A DNA stretch of 64,000 bases from an uncultured Flavobacterium sp. GTDB lineage: Bacteria; Bacteroidota; Bacteroidia; Flavobacteriales; Flavobacteriaceae. Under the pieces are notes generated by a model, which was given only the letters and a program-made list of their open reading frames with translations, searched no databases and was not told the origin of the DNA. The DNA lies in contig NZ_OX638201.1 in NCBI RefSeq assembly GCF_951805225.1, forward strand, positions 5,208,001-5,272,000, in the 5' to 3' direction. Each line of letters starts with the position of its first letter. Within the stretch, counting starts at the first letter, position 1. Positions 53,116 through 61,919 of the stretch are shown in pieces. The position numbers were made by a program, and so were the translations under genes.

Positions 53116-55620
53116 ATGATAAAAAAAATAATTTTACTCAGCCTATTTTTTGTATTCGCTTTTGTGAATATTGCTACTGCACAAACTAAAGTGAGTGGAA
53201 TTGTTTTGGATAAAACAAATCAGCCTGTTCCATTTGCTAACGTTGTTTTTAAAGGTTCAAATATTGGAATAGTTTCTAATGAAGATGGTCGTTTTTATTT
53301 GGAATCACCAAATACATATACCGCTTTATTAATTACATCAGCAGGATTTTCAGATCGTGAAGTTCCTTTGGAAAAAGCCGTAAATTATGATTTTAAAATT
53401 GTTTTAAGCGAAGCCGAAGCATTGAATGAAGTTGTAATTTTTACAGGAAAAACATCCAAAAAGAATAATCCGGCATTGGATATTTTGAGAAAAATTTGGG
53501 AACGAAAACGTAAAAACGGTTTGTACCAATTCAATCAATATCAAATGCAAAAGTACGAGAAAGTTGAGTTTGATATGAACACAATTGACAGTGCTTTTAT
53601 GAAGAATAAACTCTTTAAAGGAATGGAGTTTGTCTTTAATCACGTTGATACTTCGGATGTTACCGGAAAAACATACTTGCCTATTTTTATCAACGAATCA
53701 GTATATGATGTTTACGGAGATAATAAATTAAAGAAAACAAAAGAAAATATTACAGGAAGTAAAACCTCTGGATTTAACGGAAATCAACAAATTCTGGCAT
53801 TTGTAAAAGACCTTTATTCAGATTATAATATTTACGACAATCACCTTAAATTTTTTGATAAAAGTTTTACAAGTCCGCTTTCAAGAACCGGAATCGACGT
53901 TTATAACTATGTATTAAAAGACAGTGCTTATATTGACAAAAAATGGTGTTATAATATCGTTTTTTATCCAAGACGAAAAAATGAATTGACCTTTAAAGGA
54001 GATTTCTGGGTAAACGATACCACTTTTGCTATCAAGAAAATTAATATGGGCGTGACCAAAAGTGCCAATATTAACTGGGTAAAAGATATTTATATCGAAC
54101 AAGAGTTTGAAGTAGAAAACGATTCTGTTTTTCTATTAACGCGTGATTACATGATGTCTGATTTTGCTTTGAATAAAAAAGAAAAATCAAAAGGCGTTTA
54201 CGGAAAACGAACGACTTTATATAGAAATCATAAATTTAATCTTCCTAAACCAGAGAAGTTTTATAAAGAAGAAGTCAATTATATAGACAATGCTGTTTAT
54301 GATCGACCGCCCGAATTTTGGGATGAAAATCGTTTCGAAAAATTGAATAAAGACGAAGCAGGAATCTACAAAATGTTAGATACTTTGCAAACGGTCAAGA
54401 GATTCAAGCAACTTTATAGTTTAGTTTCTATTTTGGGAAGTGGTTATGTCGAGTTCAAAAACTTCGATTACGGACCCATTTTCTCTACATTTGGCTACAA
54501 CGAAGTCGAAGGATTAAGAGTTAGAGTAGGAGGAAGAACATATTTTGGACCAAACGATCCTTGGCGTTTACAAGCTTACACCGCTTACGGTTTTGACGAC
54601 AATAAATTCAAATACGGAGTTTCAGGTAAATGGATGGTTGATAAACAAAAACGTGTTATAATTTCTGGAGGAAATAGGCGAGACATCGAGCAAATTGGAG
54701 CTAGTTTAACCACTACAAATGATATTTTAGGGCGAAGTTTTGCTTCATCTGCATTATTTACAACTGGAAGTAACGGGAAATTAACCAATATTAATTTGAG
54801 CAATGTTTCTGTAGAAATGGAGCCAATTAAAAACTTTGTAGTTTCGGCTGGTGTATCTTATAGAACATTAGAATCAGCATCACCAACCTTTAGTTTAGAT
54901 TATTACACCACTTTGCCAACGCCCGCAAATCCTGCCGGAGTTATACAAAGTGCAGTAAAACAGTTTGAGGCTAATGTTCAGTTCGAATTAATGCCAAAAC
55001 GTAAAACGATTGGTTTTGGAGTAGAACGTGATCTTGTTGATAGTCCGTTTACTCATTTCTTTGTGAATTTTAGTTATGGCCTAAAAGGAGTGATGCAAAG
55101 TGATTTCGCTTACGAAAAAATACAATTATATTACAAACAGCCTATTATTATAGGGCCATTAGGAAGATCAAATATTATCCTTGAAACCGGAAAAACATTT
55201 GGTACAATTCCGTTAGGATTAATGAGTGTAATTCCGGGTAACCAGACTTATTTTACGATCGAAAATACGTTTAGTAACCTAAATTTCTACGAATTCATAA
55301 CCGATCAGTATACCACTTTACAATGGAATCATGATTTTGGTGGAAGATTATTTGCCAGAATTCCATTTATGAGAAAATTGAATTGGAGAGAATTTGTTGG
55401 GGTAAAAGGAGTTTACGGAACTATTTCTAATGCCAATAGAGCAATAAATGCTTCGGACCAACCTTATAATGCACCAGAAAATGTGTATTGGGAATATAAC
55501 GCCGGAATTGGAAATATCTTTAAAGTTTTCCGAATTGATTTCTCTTGGAGAGGAAGCTATTTAAACACACCAGATGCCAATAAATTTGCAGTAAAAGGAT
55601 CTTTTGGATTTTATTTCTAA
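53116..55620 (+). CDS. DUF5686 outer-membrane protein with carboxypeptidase-like domain
   Basis: 834 aa. Signal peptide (cut near NIATAQT). Carboxypeptidase-like regulatory domain (about 25-105: KVSGIVLDKTNQPVPFANVVFKGSNIGIVSNEDGRFYLESP). The rest matches the DUF5686 layout, with a middle region (KKWCYNIVFYPRRKNELTFKGDFWVNDTTFAIKKINMGVTKSANINWVKDIYIEQEFE) and a beta-barrel C-terminal half ending FGFYF. Widespread in Bacteroidota, function not established. Starts just after the pdhB terminator. Confidence 0.88.
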   Translation: MIKKIILLSLFFVFAFVNIATAQTKVSGIVLDKTNQPVPFANVVFKGSNIGIVSNEDGRFYLESPNTYTALLITSAGFSDREVPLEKAVNYDFKIVLSEAEALNEVVIFTGKTSKKNNPALDILRKIWERKRKNGLYQFNQYQMQKYEKVEFDMNTIDSAFMKNKLFKGMEFVFNHVDTSDVTGKTYLPIFINESVYDVYGDNKLKKTKENITGSKTSGFNGNQQILAFVKDLYSDYNIYDNHLKFFDKSFTSPLSRTGIDVYNYVLKDSAYIDKKWCYNIVFYPRRKNELTFKGDFWVNDTTFAIKKINMGVTKSANINWVKDIYIEQEFEVENDSVFLLTRDYMMSDFALNKKEKSKGVYGKRTTLYRNHKFNLPKPEKFYKEEVNYIDNAVYDRPPEFWDENRFEKLNKDEAGIYKMLDTLQTVKRFKQLYSLVSILGSGYVEFKNFDYGPIFSTFGYNEVEGLRVRVGGRTYFGPNDPWRLQAYTAYGFDDNKFKYGVSGKWMVDKQKRVIISGGNRRDIEQIGASLTTTNDILGRSFASSALFTTGSNGKLTNINLSNVSVEMEPIKNFVVSAGVSYRTLESASPTFSLDYYTTLPTPANPAGVIQSAVKQFEANVQFELMPKRKTIGFGVERDLVDSPFTHFFVNFSYGLKGVMQSDFAYEKIQLYYKQPIIIGPLGRSNIILETGKTFGTIPLGLMSVIPGNQTYFTIENTFSNLNFYEFITDQYTTLQWNHDFGGRLFARIPFMRKLNWREFVGVKGVYGTISNANRAINASDQPYNAPENVYWEYNAGIGNIFKVFRIDFSWRGSYLNTPDANKFAVKGSFGFYF

Positions 55621-55671
55621 CCAACATTTAGATTCTTCGCTTTCATAATTATAATTAACAAATAATATTTT

Positions 55672-56724
55672 ATGAGTGAAAACCAAGTGGGTAATAAAAT
55701 GAGCTGGACAACTAATCTAAGAGTTGTAGCAACGATTAGTGTAATTCTTGTACATGTAACAGCAGAGATTTTATATCAATATGGTTATGTCTCAAATTTT
55801 GTTTGGTGGACTGGAAATGTTTATGATAGTTTTGTGCGTTTTTGCGTGCCTGTTTTTGTGATGCTAACAGGAGTTTTGATGTTAAGCAGAACATACGAAT
55901 TAGGCGAATTCCTTAAAAAAAGATTTTCCCGAATAGTTTTACCTTTCTTGTTTTGGAGTTTTGTTTATGCAATGTTTGCACTAAATGATAATATTTCGGC
56001 AGGTCATGAAATGTCTTTTTCGGAAATTATCGAATGGGTAATTCATCTATTACTAAATGGCAGCTCCTATCATCTCTGGTATATTTATATGATTATCGGA
56101 ATATATCTATTCGTGCCAATCATAAGTAAATGGATTCAAAATGCTACTGAAAAAGAGATCTTGTATTTTATATTCATATGGATATTCACCCTATTTATTA
56201 ATCAGCCAGCTTTATGTAGATTCCGAATTAATGTTGATTTAACTTATTTTTCAGGGTTTATAGGATATTTGGTTTTAGGATATTATTTGTCAATCAAATC
56301 TTTTTCGTTTCCCAAAAGAATAATTAATGCAGCTGCGCTATTTTTAGTATTTGTTGGAGTGAGTATTACAATATTTGGAACCTATTTTTTATCCCGCGAT
56401 AACAATAGTTTTGAAGAGTATTTTTATAATTATAATACTCTAAATATTTTAATGGTTTCAGTTGGTCTTTTTCTTTTTTTTAAGAATCTGGAAATTACCA
56501 ATTCTGTAGTATTAAAAATCAGTAATTTTATCAGTAAATACAGTTACGGAATTTACTTAATACACGTTTTAATTTTACGATTCTTGTGGACAATTAAAAT
56601 AGATTATGATTTTATAAATCCGGTATTTGCTATTCCTTTAGTAACTTTAATGTGTCTCTTCATTTCTACTTTGATTATATATTCTATAAATAAATTGCCT
56701 TATGGTAAATATATATCGGGATAG
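55672..56724 (+). CDS. Acyltransferase 3-family membrane protein
   Basis: 350 aa, about ten membrane helices. Acyltransferase_3 features: NLRVVATISVILVHVTAEIL at the start (the catalytic-type His in HVT), a SFVYAMF segment, SSYHLWYIYMIIGIYLFVPIIS and a final SYGIYLIHVLILRFLW. Such proteins O-acylate sugars of exopolysaccharide or lipopolysaccharide. The substrate is unknown. Confidence 0.9.
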   Translation: MSENQVGNKMSWTTNLRVVATISVILVHVTAEILYQYGYVSNFVWWTGNVYDSFVRFCVPVFVMLTGVLMLSRTYELGEFLKKRFSRIVLPFLFWSFVYAMFALNDNISAGHEMSFSEIIEWVIHLLLNGSSYHLWYIYMIIGIYLFVPIISKWIQNATEKEILYFIFIWIFTLFINQPALCRFRINVDLTYFSGFIGYLVLGYYLSIKSFSFPKRIINAAALFLVFVGVSITIFGTYFLSRDNNSFEEYFYNYNTLNILMVSVGLFLFFKNLEITNSVVLKISNFISKYSYGIYLIHVLILRFLWTIKIDYDFINPVFAIPLVTLMCLFISTLIIYSINKLPYGKYISG

Positions 56725-56762
56725 AATAATTAAAAAATCTGCATGAAAGAAACTTTGCGGTT

Positions 56763-56937
56763 TCAGGTTTCTACGAGATTATTTTTTTTACTTATTTTTA
56801 GAAGCTATTCCCACTATCCGCTTGTATCTTTTCCTGGCTAAAGAAGCCAGAAAAAGGATACCGCTTCAAACGAAGTTCACTGAACTCCGATTAAAATGAA
56901 AGTTAAGTGAAGTAATCGGGGCTAAAAAACTCTTAGT
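56763..56937. repeat. Candidate dispersed palindromic element
   Basis: A GC-richer stretch that starts GCTATTCCCACTATCCGCTT and ends AATCGGGGCTA, with internal complementary parts (TATCTTTTCCTGGC...GCCAGAAAAAGGATA). Base composition and ends differ from the neighbouring genes. I recall such GCTATCCGC/AATCGGGGCT elements as repeated between genes in Flavobacterium, but this cannot be proved from one copy. Confidence 0.5.
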
Positions 56938-56938
56938 T

Positions 56939-57538
56939 ATGCAAGAAGCTATAGATTTTCTATCAACTAAAAATCCAATATTTCAAGAAATTATCGACAA
57001 ATATGGATTGCCTCCAATCCCAAAACGTCCGCAAGGTTTTGAAACATTGGTTTTGTTAATTCTCGAACAACAAGTTTCTGTAGATTCGGCGAAAGCCACA
57101 TTTTTAAAAATCAAAGCTTATACAACTTGCAATCCGGAAACGATGTCTATTTTATCAGACGAAGAATTTCGGAACCTTGGCGTAAGTCGGCAAAAAACAA
57201 AATATATCAAAATTTTAGCAGAAGCTGTTTTAAACAAAGAATTAGATATAGAAAGTCTCTCCACAAAATCTGCACAAGAAGTACGGGAAGAACTCATTAA
57301 ACTAAAAGGAATCGGAAATTGGACAATTGATATCTACCTCATGTTTTGTTTGCAAGAACCTGATTTAATTCCGTTGGGAGATATTGCAGTCATAAATACC
57401 ATCAAAGAATTACTTGATATTCACGACAAACAAGAAATGGAAATCCATGCAAAACAATGGAGTCCGTATCGTTCTTATGCGACATATTTGCTCTGGCATT
57501 ATTACTTAAATAAGCGAAACAGGAAAATTACCTATTAA
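56939..57538 (+). CDS. DNA-3-methyladenine glycosylase (AlkA-type, HhH-GPD)
   Basis: 199 aa. HhH-GPD fold: LVLLILEQQVSVDSAKATFLKIKA, HhH hairpin LIKLKGIGNWTIDIYLMFCLQ and catalytic Asp in LIPLGDIAVINTI. It removes alkylated bases. The N-terminal AlkA domain is absent, so it resembles short monofunctional versions. Stands alone. Confidence 0.92.
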   Translation: MQEAIDFLSTKNPIFQEIIDKYGLPPIPKRPQGFETLVLLILEQQVSVDSAKATFLKIKAYTTCNPETMSILSDEEFRNLGVSRQKTKYIKILAEAVLNKELDIESLSTKSAQEVREELIKLKGIGNWTIDIYLMFCLQEPDLIPLGDIAVINTIKELLDIHDKQEMEIHAKQWSPYRSYATYLLWHYYLNKRNRKITY

Positions 57539-57607
57539 CTGTCTGTTATATAAATGGAAAAGTATATTAATTAATGAATAAATACAGAGATTAATGTACT
57601 TTTTTCA

Positions 57608-57637
57608 TTGTAAAAAAGGATTCTTTAGTTACTTTTG
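57608..57637 (+). promoter_or_regulatory. Bacteroidota-type promoter of ppa
   Basis: TTG at 57608-57610, then 19 bp, then TACTTTTG at 57630-57637. This is an exact fit to the TTG-N19-TAnnTTTG consensus of this phylum, 34 bp before the ppa ATG. Confidence 0.65.
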
Positions 57638-57670
57638 CAATCGAAATTATAGAAAAAATAAAAAACGAAA

Positions 57671-58201
57671 ATGACCGCAGACAAACTAACGACTTTCGAT
57701 GTATTAATCGAAATACCAAGAGGAAGCAGAAATAAATACGAGTACGATTTTGAAATCAAAAGAATGCGTTTCGACAGAATGTTATTCTCTTCAATGATGT
57801 ACCCAGCTGATTACGGATTTATTCCAGAAACTTTAGCACTTGATGGAGATCCTCTTGATGTATTAGTTTTAATAAACGAGCCAACTTTTCCTGGTTGTGT
57901 TATAGAAGTAAAACCAATTGGTGTTTTCCATATGGCAGATGATAAAGGACCAGACGAAAAAATCATTTGTGTACCAGTTTCAGATCCAATCTGGAATTCA
58001 TTAAATGACCTTTCAGATATTAACGCACACTTATTGAAAGAAATCGAGCATTTCTTCCAGGTTTACAAAGATCTTGAAAATAAACAAGTAGATGTAGAAG
58101 GCTGGGGAGACGTAAACGAAGCATTTGCAATTATTGCTGAATGTACTAAGCGTTTTGATGACATTGAAAATAAACCAGAGGGATTATTTAGTATTAAATA
58201 A
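57671..58201 (+). CDS. ppa: Inorganic pyrophosphatase (soluble, family I)
   Basis: 176 aa. Family I motifs: EIPRGSRNKYEYDFE, MMYPADYGFIPETLALDGDPLDVLVL (DxDPxD) and KDLENKQVDVEGWGDVNEA. It splits PPi in the cytoplasm. Its neighbour is the membrane pyrophosphatase hppA, so the cell encodes two ways to use PPi at the same locus. Confidence 0.97.
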   Translation: MTADKLTTFDVLIEIPRGSRNKYEYDFEIKRMRFDRMLFSSMMYPADYGFIPETLALDGDPLDVLVLINEPTFPGCVIEVKPIGVFHMADDKGPDEKIICVPVSDPIWNSLNDLSDINAHLLKEIEHFFQVYKDLENKQVDVEGWGDVNEAFAIIAECTKRFDDIENKPEGLFSIK

Positions 58202-58222
58202 TTTTTTCCTTATTCTATTATA

Positions 58223-58259
58223 AAAAAAGCAATACTACCGTTAGGAGTATTGCTTTTTT
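58223..58259 (+). terminator. ppa terminator
   Basis: AAAAAAGCAATACT / AGTATTGCTTTTTT form a 14-bp perfect stem with a 9-nt loop. It separates ppa from hppA. Confidence 0.88.
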
Positions 58260-58315
58260 GTTTAAATTCGTTTTACTTAGTTTATTGACTATTAACCAAA
58301 AACCATTACTATATT

Positions 58316-60871
58316 ATGAATGCATTTATGATTTACTTGCCAATTGTCATGGCAATTTTAGGATTACTTTTCATGGGAATAAAAAGGACTTGGGTTTTAA
58401 AACAAGATGCCGGAGATGGAAAAATGAAAGAAATTTCAGATTACATCTACGAAGGAGCACTGGCCTTCCTGAAAGCAGAATATAAACTATTAACCATCTT
58501 TGTAATTATTGCAAGTATAGCCTTGGCAGGAATTACTTTTATTCCGGGTGTAAAAACGCATTTATTAATTGTAGTAGCATTCATCTTTGGAGCACTTTTT
58601 TCAGCTTATGCAGGTAATATAGGTATGAAAATAGCAACCAAAACAAACGTAAGAACAACTCAGGCCGCACGTACAAGTTTGCCACAAGCATTAAAAGTTT
58701 CTTTTGGCGGAGGAACCGTAATGGGTTTAGGCGTTGCAGGTTTAGCCGTTTTAGGTTTAACAGCTTTCTTTATAATTTTCTTTAATTTATTTTCTGGCGG
58801 AGTTTGGAAAGATACAGAAACAATGACCGTTGTTTTGGAGACATTAGCAGGGTTTTCACTTGGTGCAGAATCAATTGCTTTGTTTGCCAGAGTTGGTGGA
58901 GGAATCTACACTAAAGCTGCCGATGTAGGTGCAGATTTAGTAGGTAAAGTTGAAGCCGGAATTCCGGAAGATGATCCACGTAATCCTGCTACAATTGCAG
59001 ATAACGTTGGAGATAATGTTGGAGACGTTGCCGGAATGGGAGCAGATTTATTTGGGTCGTATGTAGCAACCGTTTTAGCAGCAATGGTTCTTGGGAACTA
59101 TGTTATAAAAGATATGGGCGGAAGCATTCAGGATGCTTTTGGCGGAATTGGACCAATTTTATTACCAATGTCAATTGCAGGTTTCGGAATTATATTTTCT
59201 ATTATCGGTACATTATTAGTAAAGATTACTGACGATAATGCTAAAGAAGCACAAGTACAAAAAGCATTAAATATAGGAAACTGGGTTTCAATTGCTTTAA
59301 CAGCAGTTGCTTGTTACTTTTTAGTACAGCACATGTTACCGGAAACAATGCAAATGACATTTTTTGGTGAAGGATCAAAAGCGATTTCATCTATGCGTGT
59401 TTTCTATGCCACTTTAGTTGGATTAGTAGTTGGTGGAGCTATTTCATCAGTAACAGAATATTATACAGGATTAGGTACAAAACCAGTTATGGCAATTGTA
59501 CAAAAATCATCAACAGGAGCAGGAACAAACGTAATTGCAGGTTTGGCAACAGGAATGATTTCTACGTTTCCAACAGTATTATTGTTTGCAGCAGCAATCT
59601 GGATTTCATATGCATTAGCAGGTTTTTACGGAGTAGCTTTAGCGGCATCTGCAATGATGGCAACAACAGCTATGCAACTTGCAATTGATGCTTTTGGACC
59701 AATTTCAGACAATGCCGGAGGAATTGCCGAAATGAGTGAATTGCCAAAAGAAGTTCGTACAAGAACAGATATTTTGGATTCAGTTGGAAATACAACTGCA
59801 GCAACAGGAAAAGGTTTTGCGATTGCATCTGCAGCGTTAACTTCATTAGCATTATTTGCTGCCTATGTAACTTTTACAGGAATTGACGGAATCAATATTT
59901 TTAAAGCGCCAGTTTTAGCCATGTTATTTGTGGGTGGAATGATTCCGGTAGTTTTTTCGGCTTTAGCCATGAATTCTGTTGGAAAAGCTGCGATGGATAT
60001 GGTTTACGAAGTACGTCGTCAGTTTAAGGAAATTCCGGGAATTATGGAAGGAACCGGAAAACCGGAATACGGAAAATGTGTTGAAATTTCGACAAAAGCT
60101 GCTTTACGCGAAATGATGTTGCCAGGAATCCTGACTATTGGTTTTCCAATTGCAATTGTATTATTAGGTAAATTAGTTTACGCAGATAACAATCAGTTAA
60201 TTGCTGAAATGTTAGGTGGATATATGGCAGGAGTTACCGTATCTGGAGTTCTTTGGGCAGTTTTCCAAAACAATGCGGGAGGAGCTTGGGATAATGCAAA
60301 AAAATCTTTTGAAGCAGGAGTTATGATCAATGGCGAAATGACGTATAAAGGTTCTGATGCACACAAAGCTGCAGTAACTGGAGATACAGTTGGGGATCCG
60401 TTTAAAGATACATCTGGACCATCAATGAATATCCTGATTAAATTAACTTGTTTGATTGGTTTAGTAGTTGCGCCTATTTTAGGTGATGGACACTCGGCTT
60501 CAGGTATGGCAGAAAAAGGCTCATGTTGTGCAAAAACTGAAATGCATGCAGGCGGAGTTTCTAAATGCGGAGACTTGTCAGGTATGACTAAAGAAGAATG
60601 CATTAAAGCTTGTAAAGAAAAAGGTTGCACTGCCGAAGAAACAGCAAAATGTTTGGCTCATTATGATGCAAACGGAAAATATGTGAACAACCAGAGAACA
60701 GATTGTTTCGACACTACTAAATATAGTAAAAACAGACTTGAAGTTAATTTATCTACGGTTAATGGAGTTACAGTTGGAACAGTTACTAAAACAGTCAACG
60801 GTAAAACAACCACTGAAGTTTATGAAGGTACAGAAGCTGAAGTAAAAGCAAAAATTGAAGCAGCGAAATAA
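58316..60871 (+). CDS. hppA: Ion-translocating membrane pyrophosphatase with a Cys-rich tail
   Basis: 851 aa, about 16 membrane helices. Catalytic motifs: VGADLVGKVEAGIPEDDPRNPATIADNVGDNVGD (about 200-240), DAFGPISDNAGGIAEMSELPKEVRTRTDILDSVGNTTAATGKGFAI. The Ala in GNTTAATGKG (not Lys) marks the K+-dependent class, which pump Na+ or H+. The core seems to end near residue 725 (LIKLTCLIGLVVAPILG). Residues 731-851 are extra: eight Cys (SCC, SKCG, EEC, KAC, KGC, AKC, DC) followed by a beta/charged end. The tail function is unknown. Confidence 0.95.
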   Translation: MNAFMIYLPIVMAILGLLFMGIKRTWVLKQDAGDGKMKEISDYIYEGALAFLKAEYKLLTIFVIIASIALAGITFIPGVKTHLLIVVAFIFGALFSAYAGNIGMKIATKTNVRTTQAARTSLPQALKVSFGGGTVMGLGVAGLAVLGLTAFFIIFFNLFSGGVWKDTETMTVVLETLAGFSLGAESIALFARVGGGIYTKAADVGADLVGKVEAGIPEDDPRNPATIADNVGDNVGDVAGMGADLFGSYVATVLAAMVLGNYVIKDMGGSIQDAFGGIGPILLPMSIAGFGIIFSIIGTLLVKITDDNAKEAQVQKALNIGNWVSIALTAVACYFLVQHMLPETMQMTFFGEGSKAISSMRVFYATLVGLVVGGAISSVTEYYTGLGTKPVMAIVQKSSTGAGTNVIAGLATGMISTFPTVLLFAAAIWISYALAGFYGVALAASAMMATTAMQLAIDAFGPISDNAGGIAEMSELPKEVRTRTDILDSVGNTTAATGKGFAIASAALTSLALFAAYVTFTGIDGINIFKAPVLAMLFVGGMIPVVFSALAMNSVGKAAMDMVYEVRRQFKEIPGIMEGTGKPEYGKCVEISTKAALREMMLPGILTIGFPIAIVLLGKLVYADNNQLIAEMLGGYMAGVTVSGVLWAVFQNNAGGAWDNAKKSFEAGVMINGEMTYKGSDAHKAAVTGDTVGDPFKDTSGPSMNILIKLTCLIGLVVAPILGDGHSASGMAEKGSCCAKTEMHAGGVSKCGDLSGMTKEECIKACKEKGCTAEETAKCLAHYDANGKYVNNQRTDCFDTTKYSKNRLEVNLSTVNGVTVGTVTKTVNGKTTTEVYEGTEAEVKAKIEAAK

Positions 60872-60886
60872 AGAATAACTTGATAA

Positions 60887-60915
60887 CTTTGTCAAAGTTT
60901 TAAACTTTGACAAAG
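60887..60915. repeat. Palindrome after hppA
   Basis: CTTTGTCAAAGTTT and AAACTTTGACAAAG form a 14-bp perfect inverted repeat with a 1-nt centre. It may stabilise or end the hppA mRNA, or be a dispersed palindromic element. It abuts the left 50-bp direct repeat. Confidence 0.6.
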
Positions 60916-60960
60916 CTTTAGAAATAAAAAAATGCCTCTAAATTTTTAGAGGCATTTTTT
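60911..60960 (+). repeat. Left copy of a 50-bp direct repeat (contains a terminator hairpin)
   Basis: Identical to 61225-61274. It includes AAATGCCTCTAAA and TTTAGAGGCATTT, a hairpin followed by T. The two copies flank the HigA-like remnant, 314 bp apart start to start. Confidence 0.85.
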
Positions 60961-60962
60961 AT

Positions 60963-61148
60963 TTAGAGAGTTTCAATTGGATCAGGTTCTGGAATAGGAT
61001 AATGTATTTGCTCATATTTTTCAATAAGTGTTACTAAAATATCTAATTCGTGAGCTTCAACTGTATTAGACTTGGCGTCAAAAAGAGTATTTACTCTTTC
61101 TAAAGCTAAGGCATAATCTTTTTCTGTTTTTATAGGCTTTATTTCCAT
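60963..61148 (-). CDS. Truncated HigA-like antitoxin N-terminal fragment
   Basis: 61 aa. The sequence (MEIKPIKTEKDYALALERV, ending HYPIPEPDPIETL) matches the N-terminal part of HigA-type antitoxins, which normally continue into an HTH DNA-binding domain. Here it stops right after the DPIE segment, so the HTH is missing. No HigB-like toxin is beside it. It lies between two identical 50-bp repeats, and its promoter holds a 10-bp inverted repeat (61163-61188). It may still be expressed as a small protein, or be a remnant. Confidence 0.65.
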   Translation of the reverse strand: MEIKPIKTEKDYALALERVNTLFDAKSNTVEAHELDILVTLIEKYEQIHYPIPEPDPIETL

Positions 61149-61162
61149 ATTGTAACCTTTTG

Positions 61163-61188
61163 CTAAATCTATATATGAATAGATTTAG
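61163..61188. promoter_or_regulatory. Inverted repeat upstream of the HigA-like fragment, possible operator
   Basis: CTAAATCTAT and ATAGATTTAG are perfect inverted copies (10 bp) with a 6-bp spacer, 15-40 bp before the ATG. Antitoxins of this family bind such palindromes to repress their own operon. A role here is inferred. Confidence 0.5.
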
Positions 61189-61224
61189 TAAATATAGGAA
61201 ATAATTTACAAGAATAAGATTTAG

Positions 61225-61274
61225 CAAAGCTTTAGAAATAAAAAAATGCCTCTAAATTTTTAGAGGCATTTTTT
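61225..61274 (+). repeat. Right copy of the 50-bp direct repeat
   Basis: Identical over 50 bp to 60911-60960, including the hairpin TGCCTCTAAA / TTTAGAGGCA. It also serves as a terminator for the deoxynucleoside kinase gene on the minus strand. Confidence 0.85.
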
Positions 61275-61304
61275 TATTCGTGTAAATCAATGAAATTCGT
61301 GTTT

Positions 61305-61919
61305 TTAAAACAATCCGTTCAATTCAGCATCAATTCTATTAATGATGTTTCCTAAATCTTCAGGATTATCAACGAAATTAATATTATCAACATCGATAAT
61401 CAATAATTTTCCTTTAGTATAAGTTTGTACCCAAGCTTCGTATCTTTCGTTCAAACGGCTTAAATAATCGATCGAAATAGAGTTTTCGTAATCACGTCCG
61501 CGTTTGTGAATTTGACCCACTAAATTAGGAATAGAGCTTCTTAAGTAAATTAATAAATCAGGTGCTTTAACCAACGATTCCATTAATTCAAACAACGAAG
61601 TGTAATTTTCAAAATCACGACTTGTCATTAAACCCATCGAATATAAGTTGGGAGCAAAAATATAAGCATCCTCATAAATCGTTCTGTCCTGAATGATTTT
61701 CTTTCCGCTTTCGCGAATTTGCAACACCTGACGGAATCTACTATTCAAGAAGTAAATCTGCAAATTAAACGACCAACGCTCCATTTGGTGGTAGAAATCG
61801 TCTAAGTAAGGATTATCAACTACATCTTCATAATGAGGTTCCCATTTAAAGTGTTTCGCCAATAATTTGGTTAAAGTTGTTTTTCCTGCGCCTATATTTC
61901 CTGCTATTGCTATGTGCAT
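61305..61919 (-). CDS. Deoxynucleoside kinase
   Basis: 204 aa. P-loop GNIGAGKTTLTKLLAKHF, ERS-type region replaced by DRTIYEDAYIFAPNLY, LID-like PNLVGQIHKRGRDYE. Matches the dCK/dGK-like family that phosphorylates deoxyadenosine or deoxycytidine for salvage. Overlaps the following upstream gene by 1 bp. Confidence 0.93.
   Translation of the reverse strand: MHIAIAGNIGAGKTTLTKLLAKHFKWEPHYEDVVDNPYLDDFYHQMERWSFNLQIYFLNSRFRQVLQIRESGKKIIQDRTIYEDAYIFAPNLYSMGLMTSRDFENYTSLFELMESLVKAPDLLIYLRSSIPNLVGQIHKRGRDYENSISIDYLSRLNERYEAWVQTYTKGKLLIIDVDNINFVDNPEDLGNIINRIDAELNGLF

Noticed and set aside
60193..60630. 145-aa minus-strand open frame over hppA
   Set aside because: It is antisense to the coding region of the Cys-rich tail and shows no family features.
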